This document shows positions 37,824 through 46,694 of a stretch of 64,000 bases of DNA, piece after piece; position 1 is the stretch's first letter, and each line of letters opens with the position of its first letter. Under the pieces are notes generated by a model, which had not been told where the DNA came from, ran no database searches, and saw nothing but the letters and a program-made list of their open reading frames with translations. The stretch covers positions 1 to 64,000 of the forward strand of contig NZ_NIJK01000036.1 in assembly GCF_002836975.1 (NCBI RefSeq), in the 5' to 3' direction. The position numbers and the translations under genes are program-made. This DNA comes from Shewanella indica (GTDB taxonomy: Bacteria; Pseudomonadota; Gammaproteobacteria; Enterobacterales; Shewanellaceae).

Positions 37824-38495
37824 ATGATTATTTTGAAGTACTTCACAAAAACCTGTTTTACACCTCTGTCGGCCCTGCGTCTGCTGTTGCCCCTGCTACT
37901 CCTTGGCCTGCTCAGCGCCTGTAGCAACCTGCCCGATGCCCGCTGGCAGGCGACTCAAGTCAAGCACGCAGAGCAAGCCAAGGCCTGGGAGCTGAAAGGC
38001 AAGCTGGCGGTAAAAACTCCCGAGGAAAAATTCAGCACCAATCTCTATTGGCTGCACACCCCAACGACAGAAGAGCTGAGACTCACCACCATGTTGGGCA
38101 CCAGTGTGATGCTGCTGAAAAGTGGCCCGGACGGCGCCTTACTGGAGTTGGATGGTGAAGTCTACCGCGACCGAGACCCGCAGCGTTTACTCGATGGCCT
38201 CAGCAGTTGGAGCATCCCCCTTAACGCCCTGCCCCGCTGGGTGCTTGGCCTCAGCGCCGCCGACACTGAACTCGTGCTCACAAACAATGACGGCAACCCC
38301 CAGAGCTTGGAAGATGGCAGCGTCAGCCCTCCGTGGCAGGTGAAGTATCTCAGCTGGCAGCAACAAAGCGGTGTCGATATTCCGCGCCTTCTAAAACTCA
38401 ATCGCGGCGCGCTCGAACTCAAGATCCAGTTAACCGAGTGGCAGGCACTCGAAGCCCAGAGCACACTCACCACCAAGGAAAGCCAGCAGCCATGA
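37824..38495 (+). CDS. lolB: Outer-membrane lipoprotein LolB
   Basis: 223 residues from the ATG at 37824. The signal ends in the lipobox LLSAC (Cys33), a rather long signal. The mature part shows [20 protein letters not shown] and the conserved ALPRWVLGL. LolB receives lipoproteins from LolA and inserts them in the outer membrane. The ribosome site is weak. The stop overlaps the ispE start (ATGA, 38492-38495). Confidence 0.93.
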   Translation: MIILKYFTKTCFTPLSALRLLLPLLLLGLLSACSNLPDARWQATQVKHAEQAKAWELKGKLAVKTPEEKFSTNLYWLHTPTTEELRLTTMLGTSVMLLKSGPDGALLELDGEVYRDRDPQRLLDGLSSWSIPLNALPRWVLGLSAADTELVLTNNDGNPQSLEDGSVSPPWQVKYLSWQQQSGVDIPRLLKLNRGALELKIQLTEWQALEAQSTLTTKESQQP

Positions 38496-39370
38496 GTCCT
38501 CTAGACCAAACATCCAAACCCAATAGTCTTTCGCTTGGCTGGCCGGCCCCGGCCAAGCTTAATCTGTTTTTGCATATCAATGGTCGCCGGGAAGATGGCT
38601 ACCATGAACTGCAGACACTGTTTCAGTTTCTCGACCATGGTGACCTGTTGGACTTTAAAGTCACCGCCAAGGGCGAGCTCAAACTACACTCCAATCTCGG
38701 CGCTGCTGTCCCGGATAGCGATAACTTAATTCTCAAGGCCGCAAAATCATTGCAGCAAGCCAGCGGATGTGAACTGGGGGCCGAGATCTGGCTCGACAAG
38801 AAACTGCCCATGGGTGGCGGTCTGGGGGGCGGCTCGTCGGACGCGGCCACCACTCTGGTGGCCCTCAACGCCCTGTGGCAAACCGGCCTGAGTGAAACTG
38901 AACTTGAACAAATTGGTTTAAAACTCGGCGCTGATGTTCCTGTTTTCATTAAGGGTTTGGCGGCCTTTGCCGAAGGGGTCGGCGAAAAACTTCAGCCGGT
39001 GGAACCGGCCGAACCTTGGTATCTGGTGCTGGTTCCCGAGGCCCATGTCTCCACTGAAAAAGTGTTCCATGATCCTGATTTGCCAAGAGATACTCCCAAG
39101 CTCTCTCTGGAGCAACTGCTGAGTGCCCCTTGGCAAAACGACTGTCAGGCACTGGTATGTCGCCATTACCCTCAAGTTGCCAAGGCCTTGGGCTGGCTGC
39201 TAGAATATGCGCCGTCCAGAATGACCGGAACCGGTGCCTGCGTGTTCGGGGAGTTCGAAAAACAGCAACAAGCTCTCGATTGTCTGGCACAGCTGCCACC
39301 ATCTTTCAAAGGCTTTGTTGCGAAAGGGATAAATAGATCGCCGCTTCAGAGTCGACTGGCTCGCCTCTGA
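38492..39370 (+). CDS. ispE: 4-Diphosphocytidyl-2-C-methyl-D-erythritol kinase
   Basis: 292 residues from the ATG at 38492, which overlaps the lolB stop; the frame extends upstream only as an overlap. It is a GHMP kinase in the MEP isoprenoid pathway. Motifs: [35 protein letters not shown] for ATP, and [11 protein letters not shown] near the end. It is followed by prs after 79 bases, the order known from E. coli. Confidence 0.96.
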   Translation: MSPLDQTSKPNSLSLGWPAPAKLNLFLHINGRREDGYHELQTLFQFLDHGDLLDFKVTAKGELKLHSNLGAAVPDSDNLILKAAKSLQQASGCELGAEIWLDKKLPMGGGLGGGSSDAATTLVALNALWQTGLSETELEQIGLKLGADVPVFIKGLAAFAEGVGEKLQPVEPAEPWYLVLVPEAHVSTEKVFHDPDLPRDTPKLSLEQLLSAPWQNDCQALVCRHYPQVAKALGWLLEYAPSRMTGTGACVFGEFEKQQQALDCLAQLPPSFKGFVAKGINRSPLQSRLARL

Positions 39371-39449
39371 ACAGTTTCTTCCGGGATGAAGCGGTCCGCC
39401 GTTTTTTGTCCCAGCCACTAAAATAAAGCAAACGCCTGAGGTTCTTACA

Positions 39450-40397
39450 GTGCCCGACATCAAGCTCTTTGCTGGGAACGCTACCCCCAGTCTCGCCAAA
39501 AAGATAGCCGACCGTCTTTTTTGTAAACTCGGAGACGCAGAGGTAGGCCGTTTCAGCGATGGTGAAATCAGTGTCCAGATAAACGAAAATGTACGTGGTG
39601 CTGATGTGTTTATCATTCAGTCCACCTGCGCACCAACCAACGACAACCTGATGGAGTTGATCGTAATGGTTGATGCCCTGCGCCGCGCTTCAGCCGGCCG
39701 TATCACAGCCGTTATCCCTTACTTTGGTTATGCCCGTCAGGACCGTCGTGTCCGCAGCGCCCGTGTACCCATTACCGCCAAAGTGGTTGCCGATTTCCTC
39801 TCCAGCGTGGGTGTCGACAGAGTACTGACCTGTGACCTGCACGCCGAGCAGATCCAGGGCTTCTTCGATGTACCGGTAGACAACGTCTTCGGTAGCCCTG
39901 TGCTGCTGGAAGATATGCTGGCCAAGAAACTGGACAACCCAGTTGTTGTTTCCCCCGATATCGGTGGTGTTGTTCGCGCCCGCGCCGTAGCCAAACTGCT
40001 CGACGACTCAGATCTGGCGATCATCGACAAGCGTCGCCCACAGGCCAACGTGGCTCAGGTAATGCACATCATAGGTGACGTTCAAGGCCGTGACTGCATC
40101 ATAGTTGATGACATGATCGACACAGGTGGCACTCTGTGTAAGGCTGCTGAAGCCCTGAAAGAACACGGCGCCAACCGCGTCTTTGCTTATGCAACCCACC
40201 CGGTATTCTCCGGCAACGCGGCCAGCAACATAGTAAATTCAGTGATTGACGAAGTCATAGTCACTGACACTGTGCCTTTGAGCCCAGAAATGCTCAAGAC
40301 AGGCAAAGTGAGCCAACTGACCATGTCAGCGGTACTGGCCGAGGCTATCCGCCGCGTCAGCAATGAAGAATCTATCTCTGCCATGTTCCAGCACTAA
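39450..40397 (+). CDS. prs: Ribose-phosphate pyrophosphokinase
   Basis: 315 residues from a GTG start (39450), which is usual for this gene. It makes PRPP from ribose 5-phosphate and ATP. Motifs: [41 protein letters not shown] and the PRPP loop [12 protein letters not shown]. Confidence 0.97.
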   Translation: MPDIKLFAGNATPSLAKKIADRLFCKLGDAEVGRFSDGEISVQINENVRGADVFIIQSTCAPTNDNLMELIVMVDALRRASAGRITAVIPYFGYARQDRRVRSARVPITAKVVADFLSSVGVDRVLTCDLHAEQIQGFFDVPVDNVFGSPVLLEDMLAKKLDNPVVVSPDIGGVVRARAVAKLLDDSDLAIIDKRRPQANVAQVMHIIGDVQGRDCIIVDDMIDTGGTLCKAAEALKEHGANRVFAYATHPVFSGNAASNIVNSVIDEVIVTDTVPLSPEMLKTGKVSQLTMSAVLAEAIRRVSNEESISAMFQH

Positions 40398-40420
40398 GCT
40401 GACATGCAGAGTTAACAAGA

Positions 40421-40446
40421 AACGCACCTTTGGGTGCGTTTTTTTA
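40421..40446 (+). terminator. prs terminator
   Basis: AACGCACC / GGTGCGTT with loop TTTG, followed by six T residues. It marks the border between the core segment and the repeat-rich accessory region. Confidence 0.9.
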
Positions 40447-40480
40447 TGCTTGATATCTGGGTTGCCATAATATGATATGG

Positions 40481-40642
40481 CCCATCAGCTGCGGTGTGGA
40501 TAGGCAGGAAGCCTGAATGCCGTGAAGAGCAGGATGTTCGAGAACGGCCCTTTCGCACAAGCGGAACTGTGACACGGCGAGAGTTGCATAGCAACACCAC
40601 GACTTTAGGCCACTGGCACAGTGGCTAGCATTGCTTTAAGCC
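40481..40642. repeat. Repeat unit 1 (degenerate A end, B end)
   Basis: Starts with CCCATCAGCTGCGGTG, a diverged A end, continues with TTTCGCACAAGCGGAACTGTGACACGGCGAG and a GTTGC-ATA-GCAAC type hairpin, and ends with the B end at 40597-40642 (hairpin CCACTG-GCA-CAGTGG). The B stem differs from the other copies (CCACTG instead of CCGCTG) with a matching change on the other arm. Confidence 0.7.
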
Positions 40643-40688
40643 TTAAATCCCTCGTCAATACTTGCCGGGCTTTTGACCACAGGTGTAG

Positions 40689-41127
40689 CCCATCACCTGC
40701 GGTGCGCCTTTCGCACAGGCGATCCTGTGACACGCTGTAAACCCATCCCTGGGCGCTCGACGAAAACGTCCCTGTTTTCGACGGTCACAGTTCCGCCTGT
40801 GCCTGGAATTAGGCGTATATCTGCAGATCTATCAAATATTTCAAGCTACTCAGGGCTAACAGAATTGCACTATTCCCCCTTCGGAGCCGCCGCTGGCGTT
40901 GTTACAAATTGGCGTAGCCGAGACAGGGATGTCGAGGCTCGAAGGTCGAGCAAGGAGGCGAGTCCTGAGTGTAGCCAATTTGCTTCATAAGCCAGTGGGG
41001 ATTTCGGCTACGTCGGGGTGTCTTTGGGGATGCAAGGGGCTTTGGACAAGCAAAGCCCCTGCCCGGTGTGGTGTGGAACACCACGACTTTACGCCGCTGG
41101 CACAGCGGCTAGCATGGCTTTAAGCCA
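40689..41127. repeat. Repeat unit 2 (A end, hairpin interior, B end)
   Basis: A end at 40689-40819 with two hairpins (CACAGG/CCTGTG and CGAAAAC/GTTTTCG), then a shared segment with TCAAATATTTCAAGCTACTC. The interior has inverted arms CAAATTGGC (40905-40913) and GCCAATTTG (40974-40982) around GACAGGGATGTC (40922-40933). A long stem, GCAAGGGGCTTTG / CAAAGCCCCTGC, spans about 41032-41062. The B end is at 41091-41127. Confidence 0.8.
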
Positions 41128-41170
41128 AACTCACCAATGAGCTTGGTCCTAGCGGCTAGCTAAGTTGTAA

Positions 41171-41301
41171 CCCATCACCTGCGGTGCGCCTTTCGCACAG
41201 GCGATCCTGTGACACGCTGTAAACCTATCCCTGGGCGCTCGACGAAAACGTCCCTGTTTTCGACGGTCACAGTTCCGCCTGTGCCTGGAATATAGGCGTA
41301 T
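41171..41301. repeat. Repeat A end preceding the RAYT gene
   Basis: Nearly identical over about 120 bases to the A end at 40689-40819, including CGATCCTGTGACACGCTGTAAACC. The transposase gene follows after about 130 bases. No B end occurs until 44825-44870. Confidence 0.8.
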
Positions 41302-41434
41302 GTCTGTAGGAATATAAACAATTTCAAGCAACGCTATTCTTACAAAATTACAAAATGGAGACACCCATAATTCTTGGCAGATTGTTGACTCCTTGTCTAG
41401 GCTTGAATGGAGCCTTTGAAAAGGAAAGGATGCC

Positions 41435-42409
41435 ATGCCGAGGCCAAGATATGCTCAAGTCAGTCTTGAGGACACCCCCTTCTATCACTGCATCTCCCGC
41501 TGTGTACGTCGCGCCTTTCTGTGTGGCGTTGATGATTATTCCGGCAAGAGTTATGAACATCGTCGTGATTGGGTTGAGTCGCGTCTATTGGAACTGGTGG
41601 CCGTCTTTTCCATTGACTTGTGTGCCTATGCAGTCATGTCCAATCATCTGCACTTGGTGCTCAGAGTTGACTTGAAAACCGCCACTGAATGGACATTGGA
41701 GCAGGTTTTACAGCGTTGGCACCTGCTTTACAGTGGAACCCTGTTATCCCTGCGTTTTCTGCGCGGTGAAACACTTTCTGATATTGAATATCTCACCCTG
41801 CAACAAACCACTGAAGTCTATCGCCAACGTTTGATGGATATCAGTTGGTTTATGCGGGCGCTCAATGAACCTATTGCCAGACAAGCCAATTGGGAAGACG
41901 GATGCAGCGGTCGCTTCTGGGAAGGCCGCTTCAAATCCCAGGCGCTATTGGATGACGCAGCCGTATTGGCCTGCATGGCTTATGTTGACTTGAACCCTAT
42001 CCGCGCGGGAATAGCCAAAACCCCAGAAGACTCAGACTATACCAGTATTCAACGGCGGATACAGGCCGCGATGCAAGGCAAAAACACACCTGAGCTGTTA
42101 CCCTTTGTCGGCAATGAACGGCTGAACATGCCACAAGGATTGTACTTTGAAGCCAAGGATTATCTGCAACTGGTCGATGATACCGGGCGCATTATCCGCC
42201 ACGACAAGCGCGGCCAGATTACTGCCAGCACAACAACCATTTTGAATCGTTTAAACATCCCTATCGACAACTGGCTCAAGTTAACGACTGATTTTAGCCG
42301 TCTATTCAAAGGGCCGGTTGGTACACTGGAGTCACTTACCGACTACTGTACTCACCTACAACGACGACGAAGACAAGGGGCCGCTAATTGTCAGAAGTTG
42401 TTTAGCTGA
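41435..42409 (+). CDS. REP-associated tyrosine transposase (RAYT, Y1/IS200-like)
   Basis: 324 residues; AAGGA before the ATG. The Y1 transposase fold is shown by FYHCISRCVRRAFL, the HUH motif SNHLHLVL near residue 70, and the conserved block WFMRALNEPIARQAN followed by GRFWEGRFKSQALL and YVDLNPIRAGIA. Such enzymes nick single-stranded DNA at REP-type hairpins. The many hairpin repeats within 1 kb upstream and 3-4 kb downstream are its likely substrates. The C-terminal 120 residues are an extra domain found in the large Shewanella-type members. Confidence 0.9.
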   Translation: MPRPRYAQVSLEDTPFYHCISRCVRRAFLCGVDDYSGKSYEHRRDWVESRLLELVAVFSIDLCAYAVMSNHLHLVLRVDLKTATEWTLEQVLQRWHLLYSGTLLSLRFLRGETLSDIEYLTLQQTTEVYRQRLMDISWFMRALNEPIARQANWEDGCSGRFWEGRFKSQALLDDAAVLACMAYVDLNPIRAGIAKTPEDSDYTSIQRRIQAAMQGKNTPELLPFVGNERLNMPQGLYFEAKDYLQLVDDTGRIIRHDKRGQITASTTTILNRLNIPIDNWLKLTTDFSRLFKGPVGTLESLTDYCTHLQRRRRQGAANCQKLFS

Positions 42410-42632
42410 ATCCCCGAGGCTCCAAGATATTTATCTCCAATCGAACTTTGTTCGACCGACATCGTGTCTTAAATTCGACTTTTGCGTTCATTTCAATAAC
42501 CGAGCGCCACTCAAAGGTTTGAAAGATGATTTTCTCCCAGTGAAAACATCAGTGTTTCTGTAATCCAGGCAACTAGAGTCTTCACTCAGCTAATAATGGG
42601 TGTCTTTGTTATCACAGCTTTGCATTGTTAGC
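42410..42632. other. Gap between RAYT and the DUF262 gene
   Basis: No gene or strong hairpin seen. The plus-strand frame here has no ribosome site and is taken as chance. Confidence 0.4.
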
Positions 42633-43637
42633 TTATGAACCTTGAATTAGCTGATAAATTGATTTGCTCCGAGTGATACGGCTACTTCTGTCGTTACTGG
42701 CTTGAAGCGCAGAATTGTAGTATTCCTGTGCTTCTTTATCGTCACCAAGATCCCCAGATGCCACGCGATCTACCCGCTCGTAGAAATTATCTAACCGTTC
42801 TCTCAAAACGCTGACGTCTATAGAAAGACCATTTTTTACGATAGCTCTGTGAAGTTCGACGAACAAGGTGTAGAAGTCGGCTTTTTTAAACGCCCTGGAG
42901 TTGCTTTCAAAGTTCAGACGATCTATGAATTCGAGAACTGTAGAGATCTCGCTATTTAAGCGGTCTCTTTCTGGAAACTCTTCGTTGAACTTTTCTAAAT
43001 AAATTTCAAGTTCCTTGTCTCGATTGAAATAGGTAGTCATGATTGTGATTATCAAGCCTAGACAATATTTTACATCATTCATCCGTTTAATATCGGTAGA
43101 TGTAAATAGCCTTTTGCGTTCGAAAATTTCAGCCTTAGATACCTCTTCAGCAAACTGCTTGAATTCGCCACCGAAACGCGAATTGTGCAGTTCCATCGCA
43201 TTCAGTCCGTAGCTTGTCGAGTTGATACGTTTGAATACCTCTTTAATATGCTCGATGGCCATATTCCCCATATCTCTGACAACAACCTTATATTCAAGAA
43301 AGGCAATCTGTTTGTCCTCATCAAGATCAGAATATGCGGGTAAATTGCTACCTAATTTGATATCTGGTGAGCCTTTGAAATACTGGTATAACGTCGTTAT
43401 GCGCTGCTGGCCGTCAACAAGCACTTCTGAGCCCTCACCCGTTTTAGGGTCGACTTTCCCAGCAGCGATATATATCTCGGGAAAAGGATAGCCCTCCAAG
43501 ACCGTTTTGATAAATTCAATTTTATCCCTGTTAGTCCAGACCAACCGTCTTTGGAAGTCTGGCTGAGGAATAAGGGTTTTGTTGCCGATTCCAGTCAGAA
43601 GCACTCGAAGGCGCCGATTCGAAGCTGAAGTATCCAT
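42633..43637 (-). CDS. DUF262 domain protein
   Basis: 334 residues from the ATG at 43635-43637; AGGAGG lies seven bases upstream, inside the preceding gene. The DUF262 core is intact: PQPDFQRRLVWTNRDKIEFI, YPFPEIYI, and the ParB-like motif EVLVDGQQRITTLYQYF (about residues 78-94). After it come FKRINSTSYGLNAMELHNS and a helical tail. The C-terminal DUF1524 HNH nuclease found in GmrSD-type restriction proteins is absent. DUF262 proteins act in nucleotide-dependent defence against modified phage DNA. Here the partner is a nucleotidyltransferase-like protein, coupled by TAATG. Confidence 0.88.
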   Translation of the reverse strand: MDTSASNRRLRVLLTGIGNKTLIPQPDFQRRLVWTNRDKIEFIKTVLEGYPFPEIYIAAGKVDPKTGEGSEVLVDGQQRITTLYQYFKGSPDIKLGSNLPAYSDLDEDKQIAFLEYKVVVRDMGNMAIEHIKEVFKRINSTSYGLNAMELHNSRFGGEFKQFAEEVSKAEIFERKRLFTSTDIKRMNDVKYCLGLIITIMTTYFNRDKELEIYLEKFNEEFPERDRLNSEISTVLEFIDRLNFESNSRAFKKADFYTLFVELHRAIVKNGLSIDVSVLRERLDNFYERVDRVASGDLGDDKEAQEYYNSALQASNDRSSRITRSKSIYQLIQGS

Positions 43638-44191
43638 TAAGATGCCTCCTGAATGCACTGTTCAATGCATATTGTTTGGTATTCTTGTAAGAAGAAATGA
43701 GAATGGTATAAACCGCCGCGAACCTTAAAAGGACCGAACCGGTTGCTACTGGTTAAACTATTGAAAAATTTCCACCATTCATCTGTAAACTCAAAATAGC
43801 TACTTGATGGAAGTTTATCGGGACGTATCCACCCTTCAGAAATATATTTGAAGAAATTGTTTGATGAAGGCCAGTCAGCTCCGCTCTTCTTAAACAGATA
43901 AGCTTCTTGCCAAATGCGCTCAAAGAGTTTTGTTGATACAATCGCAATATCTATATCAGAGTCATCATTAAATACTTCAAACCTTCTTGAAGGCTTTATA
44001 CTAAACCCTAACTTGCCGGACCCAACCATAATCACATCGGTAAAATCTATTTCAAACTTATCACAGATAGTTTCACGAATTTCAAACATCTGGTGATTAT
44101 CAAGGAGGTGACAATCTCCACCGAGAACGTACTTTCTGTAGATTTGGAGGCTGTTTAAGCTTTTAAGATCTGCCTTGAATTCCTCGATCAT
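43637..44191 (-). CDS. Nucleotidyltransferase-fold protein paired with DUF262
   Basis: 184 residues. It has the nucleotidyltransferase signature VGSGKLGFSI then, after about 13 residues, DDSDIDIAIV (GS...DxD), near residues 56-85. The rest is aromatic-rich (SSSYFEFTDEWWKFFNSL). I do not recognise a named family. Its stop overlaps the DUF262 start by one base (TAATG, 43635-43639), which implies joint synthesis and probably joint action. The base composition is AT-rich and unlike the core genes, a sign of transfer. It could be a regulatory or toxin enzyme that modifies nucleotides, RNA or protein; this is inference. Confidence 0.75.
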   Translation of the reverse strand: MIEEFKADLKSLNSLQIYRKYVLGGDCHLLDNHQMFEIRETICDKFEIDFTDVIMVGSGKLGFSIKPSRRFEVFNDDSDIDIAIVSTKLFERIWQEAYLFKKSGADWPSSNNFFKYISEGWIRPDKLPSSSYFEFTDEWWKFFNSLTSSNRFGPFKVRGGLYHSHFFLQEYQTICIEQCIQEAS

Positions 44192-44237
44192 TCTATACTT
44201 TCCGTCCCATTCGTCCGAGAGCTAACAGCTGTATAGT

Positions 44238-44352
44238 GCGCATGCGCGTTTTAGTCCTCGGAGGAGTGTCAACGCGCATCGCTATCTGTTTGTATTAGCT
44301 GGATATAATGCAATTTAGTCCTAATATCCCTTACAGCTAAACGCGCATGCGC
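44238..44352. repeat. 14-bp inverted repeat upstream of the nucleotidyltransferase gene
   Basis: GCGCATGCGCGTTT (44238-44251) and AAACGCGCATGCGC (44339-44352) are exact inverted copies, each itself a GCGCATGCGC palindrome. A partial third copy, AACGCGCATCGC, lies at 44271-44282. The arms are GC-rich islands in AT-rich DNA, in the promoter region of the two-gene module. They may be operators or the ends of a small insertion. Confidence 0.6.
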
Positions 44353-44824
44353 GGTTTCCAAACCTATTATCTACCAGCTGTATTTTTTAACGTTATGAAT
44401 TTAATGTTATTTTCTAAAATGTTACAGAAATAACGCGCAAACTTAGCTGCAAATTTCCGGCATTTTGTCCAGAACGCCAATAATACTGTATAGAAAATCA
44501 GTTCTGAGGCGCTTGTCATAAGCGCTTCAAGCCGCACAACCAATGCTCCTACAACCCAGGCCTTACAAAAAACGTTGAGTAAAGCCATGGCTACCGCACG
44601 GGTCCAAACTCTGTTCGTCCCTGCATTCCGCTAGAAACGAAAAAGTGTTGCAGCTTTCGCCTTAAGCTTAAGGAAGTTCTAAAACTAAGCGGTTGAATTA
44701 GTTATACAATAGCCAGCATTGAATGTGAAAACAATTAGCCAAAGGTCAAGTTTTGACAAAGGCAACAAAACACTGATTTAGTTTGTTTTTACAACAGAAT
44801 TGACTGGGTTGGAAACCCAAAGCT
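44353..44824. other. AT-rich intergenic stretch
   Basis: No gene supported. A perfect 14-base palindrome, CCTTAAGCTTAAGG, stands at 44660-44673. The one frame on the minus strand (44367-44588) lacks a ribosome site and resembles nothing known. Confidence 0.45.
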
Positions 44825-44870
44825 CCACGACTTTAGGCCGCTGGCACAGCGGCTATCATAGCTCCCAGCT
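44825..44870. repeat. Repeat B end
   Basis: CCACGACTTTAGGCCGCTG-GCA-CAGCGGC hairpin, as in the other B ends. It is followed at about 44890 by TAC-TGGCCG...CGGCCA, a second small hairpin that links B to the next A end. Confidence 0.75.
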
Positions 44871-44916
44871 AAAAGTGCCTAAGTTAGTACTGGCCGAGCT
44901 TCCGGCCACGGTGTAA

Positions 44917-45440
44917 CCCATCACCTGCGGTGCGCTTTTCGCACAGGCGATCCTGTGACCCGGCGTGAATACGTCCATGTAGCCTCGACGAAAACGTCCC
45001 TGTTTTCGACGGTCACAGTTCCACCTGTGCCTGGAAAATAGGTGTATGTCTGCAGAACTCTCAAATATTTCAAGCTACTCCATTGTCACAGAATTGCACC
45101 AATTCCCCCTCGGTGTCGCCGACAGCCGTTGGCGCAAATAACGTGGCTGAGGCATGGATGCCGAAGCAGCGCCAGTCGAATCAGGGGCGAGTGTCGCTTA
45201 GCGACGAGCTCACGAGCGCGAAACAGGATGTTGAGCCGGGCCAGAGTCACATGGATGTGATTCTGAGCGTCTGAAGCGGTAGTTATTTGCGCCATTAGGC
45301 CGAGGGGCTTTCGACACCGTGTGGGGCGGCAAGGGAGATCCAAGAGGGGATTGCTGTTGATCCCTTCTTGGTCGGGTGGGGGGCGAAGCTCCACGACTTT
45401 AGGCCGCTGGCACAGCGGCTATCATAGCTTTCAGCTAAAA
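44917..45440. repeat. Repeat unit 4 (A end, hairpin interior, B end)
   Basis: A end at 44917-45050, then the shared TCAAATATTTCAAGCTACTC segment. Interior arms GGCGCAAATAAC (45131-45142) and GTTATTTGCGCC (45282-45293) pair perfectly over 12 bases and enclose hairpins GGCATGGATGCC (45151-45162) and TCACATGGATGTGA (45247-45260). A further imperfect stem (about 45331-45373) precedes the B end at 45391-45440. No coding sequence is supported inside. Confidence 0.8.
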
Positions 45441-45482
45441 GTTCCTAAGTTAGTATTGGCCGTGCTTCCGGCCATGATGTAG

Positions 45483-45850
45483 TCCATCACCTGCGGTGCG
45501 CTTTTCGCACAGGCGATCCTGTGACACGGCGAGAGTTGCGTAGCAACATGCTTTCGAGCGCGAGCCAGGGATGGTGAGCTGGCCGTTATGCATGGATGCA
45601 TTTGGCGAGTCCTGAGTGTAGCCAATTTGCTTCATAAGCCAGCGGGGATTTCGGCTACGTCGGGGGTGTCCTTGGGGATGCAAGGGGCTTTGGACAAGCA
45701 AAGCCCCTTGCCCGGTGTGGTTTGGTGAGAGTTGCATAGCAACGTGCTTTCGAGCGAGAGCCAGGGATGGCGAACTGGCCCTTGTGCATGGAGGCATTTA
45801 CACCACGACTTTAAGCCGCTGGCACAGCGGCTATCATGGCTTTAAGCCAA
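45483..45850. repeat. Repeat unit 5 (short A end, hairpin interior, B end)
   Basis: Short A end at 45483-45526. Interior with GTTGC-GTA-GCAAC, GAGCCAGGGATGG and TGCATGGATGCA (45589-45600). A segment nearly identical to unit 2 follows at 45605-45720, with the stem CAAGGGGCTTTG/CAAAGCCCCTTG. A second GTTGC hairpin and TGCATGGAGGCA (45785-45796) come next. The B end is at 45803-45850. Confidence 0.8.
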
Positions 45851-46027
45851 CTCTTCACCGACCGTGAACATTCAAGAAATTTCGCTAAATTGTAAGCTGG
45901 TGTAGCATGACCTCATACACAACTTATAGAATTCATAGCAATCTCTGAGTTCAGTGCCAAGGCCTGAACTGACTAGGGTAAGAAAGTCTTTTTGCAGGTA
46001 AAAAAGCAACCAAGCATAGGAATCACT

Positions 46028-46582
46028 TTGAAAATTAGGACAAGAGAACAGTTGGTCGATTTCGTAGACCAAGGGAATAAGGTCAAGTACATATTCTTCT
46101 GGGGACACCAGGAGAAAGGAGAACAAATTTCCAAGAGTTGTTTTAGTCAATGGTATGACGCAAAGTTTGAAGAAGAAGGCAACGTCTTCATTACTGCGGA
46201 GCATTACATGATGTATCACAAGGCAAAGCTATTTGGTGATGACATTGCATGTGAAAGAATCCTCCTTGCCACCACCCCTGGCGCAGCCAAAGCTATTGGT
46301 CGGGAAGTAGTCGGGTTCAACCAAGAAGTCTGGGATGAGAGACGCTTTGAAATAGTACTTAATGCAAACTTAGCTAAGTTTGCTCAGCATACTGAACTAA
46401 AATCGTTTCTGCTTAATACTGGAAACCGTATCTTAGTCGAGGCTAGTCCTGTAGATAAAGTATGGGGGATAGGGCTCGCTCAAGATCATCCTGAATCTGA
46501 AATTCCCAGGAGATGGAAAGGCTTAAATCTGTTAGGGTTTGCACTCATGGAAGTTCGCGATCGGCTCAGAAAAGATCTCTGA
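46028..46582 (+). CDS. NADAR family protein (YbiA-like)
   Basis: 184 residues from a TTG at 46028, chosen because AGGA stands seven bases upstream; the same frame is open from another TTG at 45992. The NADAR core is clear: IFFWGHQE, FSQWYDAKF, FITAEHYMMYHKAKLFGD, then KAIGREVVGFNQEVWDERR and VEASPVDKVWGIGL with the catalytic residues. Known members hydrolyse early riboflavin intermediates or remove ADP-ribose from guanine. As an orphan in AT-rich, repeat-flanked DNA, it may belong to a defence or anti-toxin function, which is inference. Confidence 0.88.
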   Translation: MKIRTREQLVDFVDQGNKVKYIFFWGHQEKGEQISKSCFSQWYDAKFEEEGNVFITAEHYMMYHKAKLFGDDIACERILLATTPGAAKAIGREVVGFNQEVWDERRFEIVLNANLAKFAQHTELKSFLLNTGNRILVEASPVDKVWGIGLAQDHPESEIPRRWKGLNLLGFALMEVRDRLRKDL

Positions 46583-46694
46583 CAATCAAAAGCCAAAAGA
46601 ATAACAAGCTTCAAATAATGAATAAAAATTCATTTATTTTCTCTCCTCCTCTGGGTAGACTGAGCGCCCTCTTATCCAGAACATCATAATAAAC

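Noticed and set aside
44367..44588. 73-codon minus-strand frame in the AT-rich gap
   Set aside because: No Shine-Dalgarno, no domain, hydrophobic composition by chance; no downstream or upstream partner.
45431..45797. Overlapping minus-strand frames with repeated peptides (ASSPSLARARKHVA and similar)
   Set aside because: The repetition comes from the repeat units at DNA level. Stems and loops, not codons, are conserved.
40481..45850. Possible CRISPR array because of repeated hairpins
   Set aside because: Repeats are 40-130 bases with irregular spacing of hundreds of bases, and no cas genes are present.
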